Assembly (NCBI GenBank): GCA_014380825.1 | Contig: JACMJD010000142.1 | Coordinates: forward strand, 1 to 15,192 | Length of the DNA: 15,192 nt | Direction: 5' to 3' | From: Phycisphaerae bacterium | Lineage (GTDB): Bacteria > Planctomycetota > Phycisphaerae > Tepidisphaerales > Tepidisphaeraceae | Shown: in pieces, positions 14,947-15,192 of the stretch | Layout: each line of letters starts with the position of its first letter | How positions within the stretch are numbered: position 1 is the first letter of the stretch | Made by a program: the position numbers and the translations under genes | Notes under the pieces: model-generated | The model's database searches: none | What the model saw: the letters and a program-made list of their open reading frames with translations, nothing else | Told to the model about the DNA's origin: nothing

Positions 14947-15192
14947 CTAGGACGACGTGGCGCCACGATTATTGCTGATCACGATGTTTCGCGTTCGTTC
15001 GCCGCGCTGCTCGACGAGCTTCCCATCATCCACGCTGCACCCGTGAACGAACGCGCCATCGACATCGTTCAGTAAAATGGCAGGACCCAGTTGCCCATGC
15101 ACCTGGACATGTGAAAGTTCGACACCCTTCACGTTTCGCATCACGAATCCGGCCCGGCAGAGCTTTTCGATTCCCGGCGCCATGTCCGATTC
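14947..15192 (-). CDS. GH28-like beta-helix protein, C-terminal fragment (partial, 5' end outside window)
   Basis: The reading frame enters from the right edge and ends at a TAG at 14947. The visible 81 residues include RAGFVMRNVKGVELSHVQVH, then GPAILLNDVDGAFVHGCSVD and NIVISNN. This repeating pattern of short beta strands with stacked hydrophobics is that of a right-handed parallel beta-helix. It resembles the C-terminal coils of glycoside hydrolase family 28 (polygalacturonase-like) proteins. The ATG at 15183 is in frame but is probably internal, because the frame stays open to the edge and the fold needs more coils. No catalytic aspartates are within the visible part. A pectin-degrading role fits the neighbourhood, but the family call rests on a short stretch. 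Confidence 0.55.
   Translation of the reverse strand, partial: ESDMAPGIEKLCRAGFVMRNVKGVELSHVQVHGQLGPAILLNDVDGAFVHGCSVDDGKLVEQRGERTRNIVISNNRGATSS

Noticed and set aside
13620..14966. 448-codon open frame antisense to the Gfo/Idh gene
   Set aside because: The sense frame carries GIGGYG and EKP motifs. The antisense product is Arg/His/Ala-rich and runs through the palindromic repeat, which marks it as a shadow of high-GC coding sequence.

Overview
This is a high-GC bacterial window that most likely comes from a planctomycete of the Phycisphaerae / Tepidisphaeraceae type. I infer this from the combination of protein families, not from a marker gene. Three secreted proteins end in PEP-CTERM sorting tails. 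There is an H-X9-DG pseudopilin next to a XylR-like (LacI sensor plus AraC helix-turn-helix) regulator. Two proteins carry autotransporter-type beta-strand repeats followed by a twin dockerin-like calcium-loop module, and several dispersed palindromic repeats lie between or inside genes.

Layout. Positions 1-632 hold the 3' part, possibly all, of a HupE/UreJ-type membrane protein whose frame runs back through a dispersed repeat to the window edge. At 673-2046 is a secreted zinc metallopeptidase of the basic-secretory-protein family; part of its signal peptide is encoded by another dispersed repeat. At 2102-3208 is a plant-type sulfite oxidase-like molybdoenzyme. A perfect 13-bp hairpin separates it from a convergent PEP-CTERM protein (3296-4285, minus). 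The 373-bp divergent region 4286-4658 contains several dyads. A PATR/dockerin/PEP-CTERM surface protein (4659-7019) follows, with a tagaturonate epimerase (UxaE family, 7035-8321) only 15 bp downstream. A 76-bp palindrome separates the epimerase from the convergent XylR-like regulator (8412-9674, minus). Divergent from the regulator are an H-X9-DG pseudopilin (9857-10744), a large multidomain PL1 pectate lyase (10831-13458) and a Gfo/Idh/MocA oxidoreductase (13458-14798) whose start overlaps the lyase stop by one base. A second copy of the 76-bp palindrome separates it from the C-terminal end of a GH28-like beta-helix protein (14947-15192, minus, cut by the window edge).

How the genes fit together. 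The right two thirds looks like a pectin/polygalacturonate utilisation region. It combines an exported pectate lyase, a probable GH28 pectinase, an intracellular uronate epimerase (tagaturonate to fructuronate), a candidate oxidoreductase and a sugar-responsive regulator. The lyase and the non-enzymatic surface protein share a C-terminal cassette of about 210 residues (linker, paired calcium loops, PEP-CTERM), which suggests a common exosortase-dependent route to the cell surface. A 13-base match between the regulator's own promoter and the promoter of the surface-protein/epimerase pair is a candidate operator. The left third (membrane protein, peptidase, sulfite oxidase) has no obvious functional link to pectin.

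I saw no tRNA, rRNA, CRISPR array, insertion sequence or phage gene.
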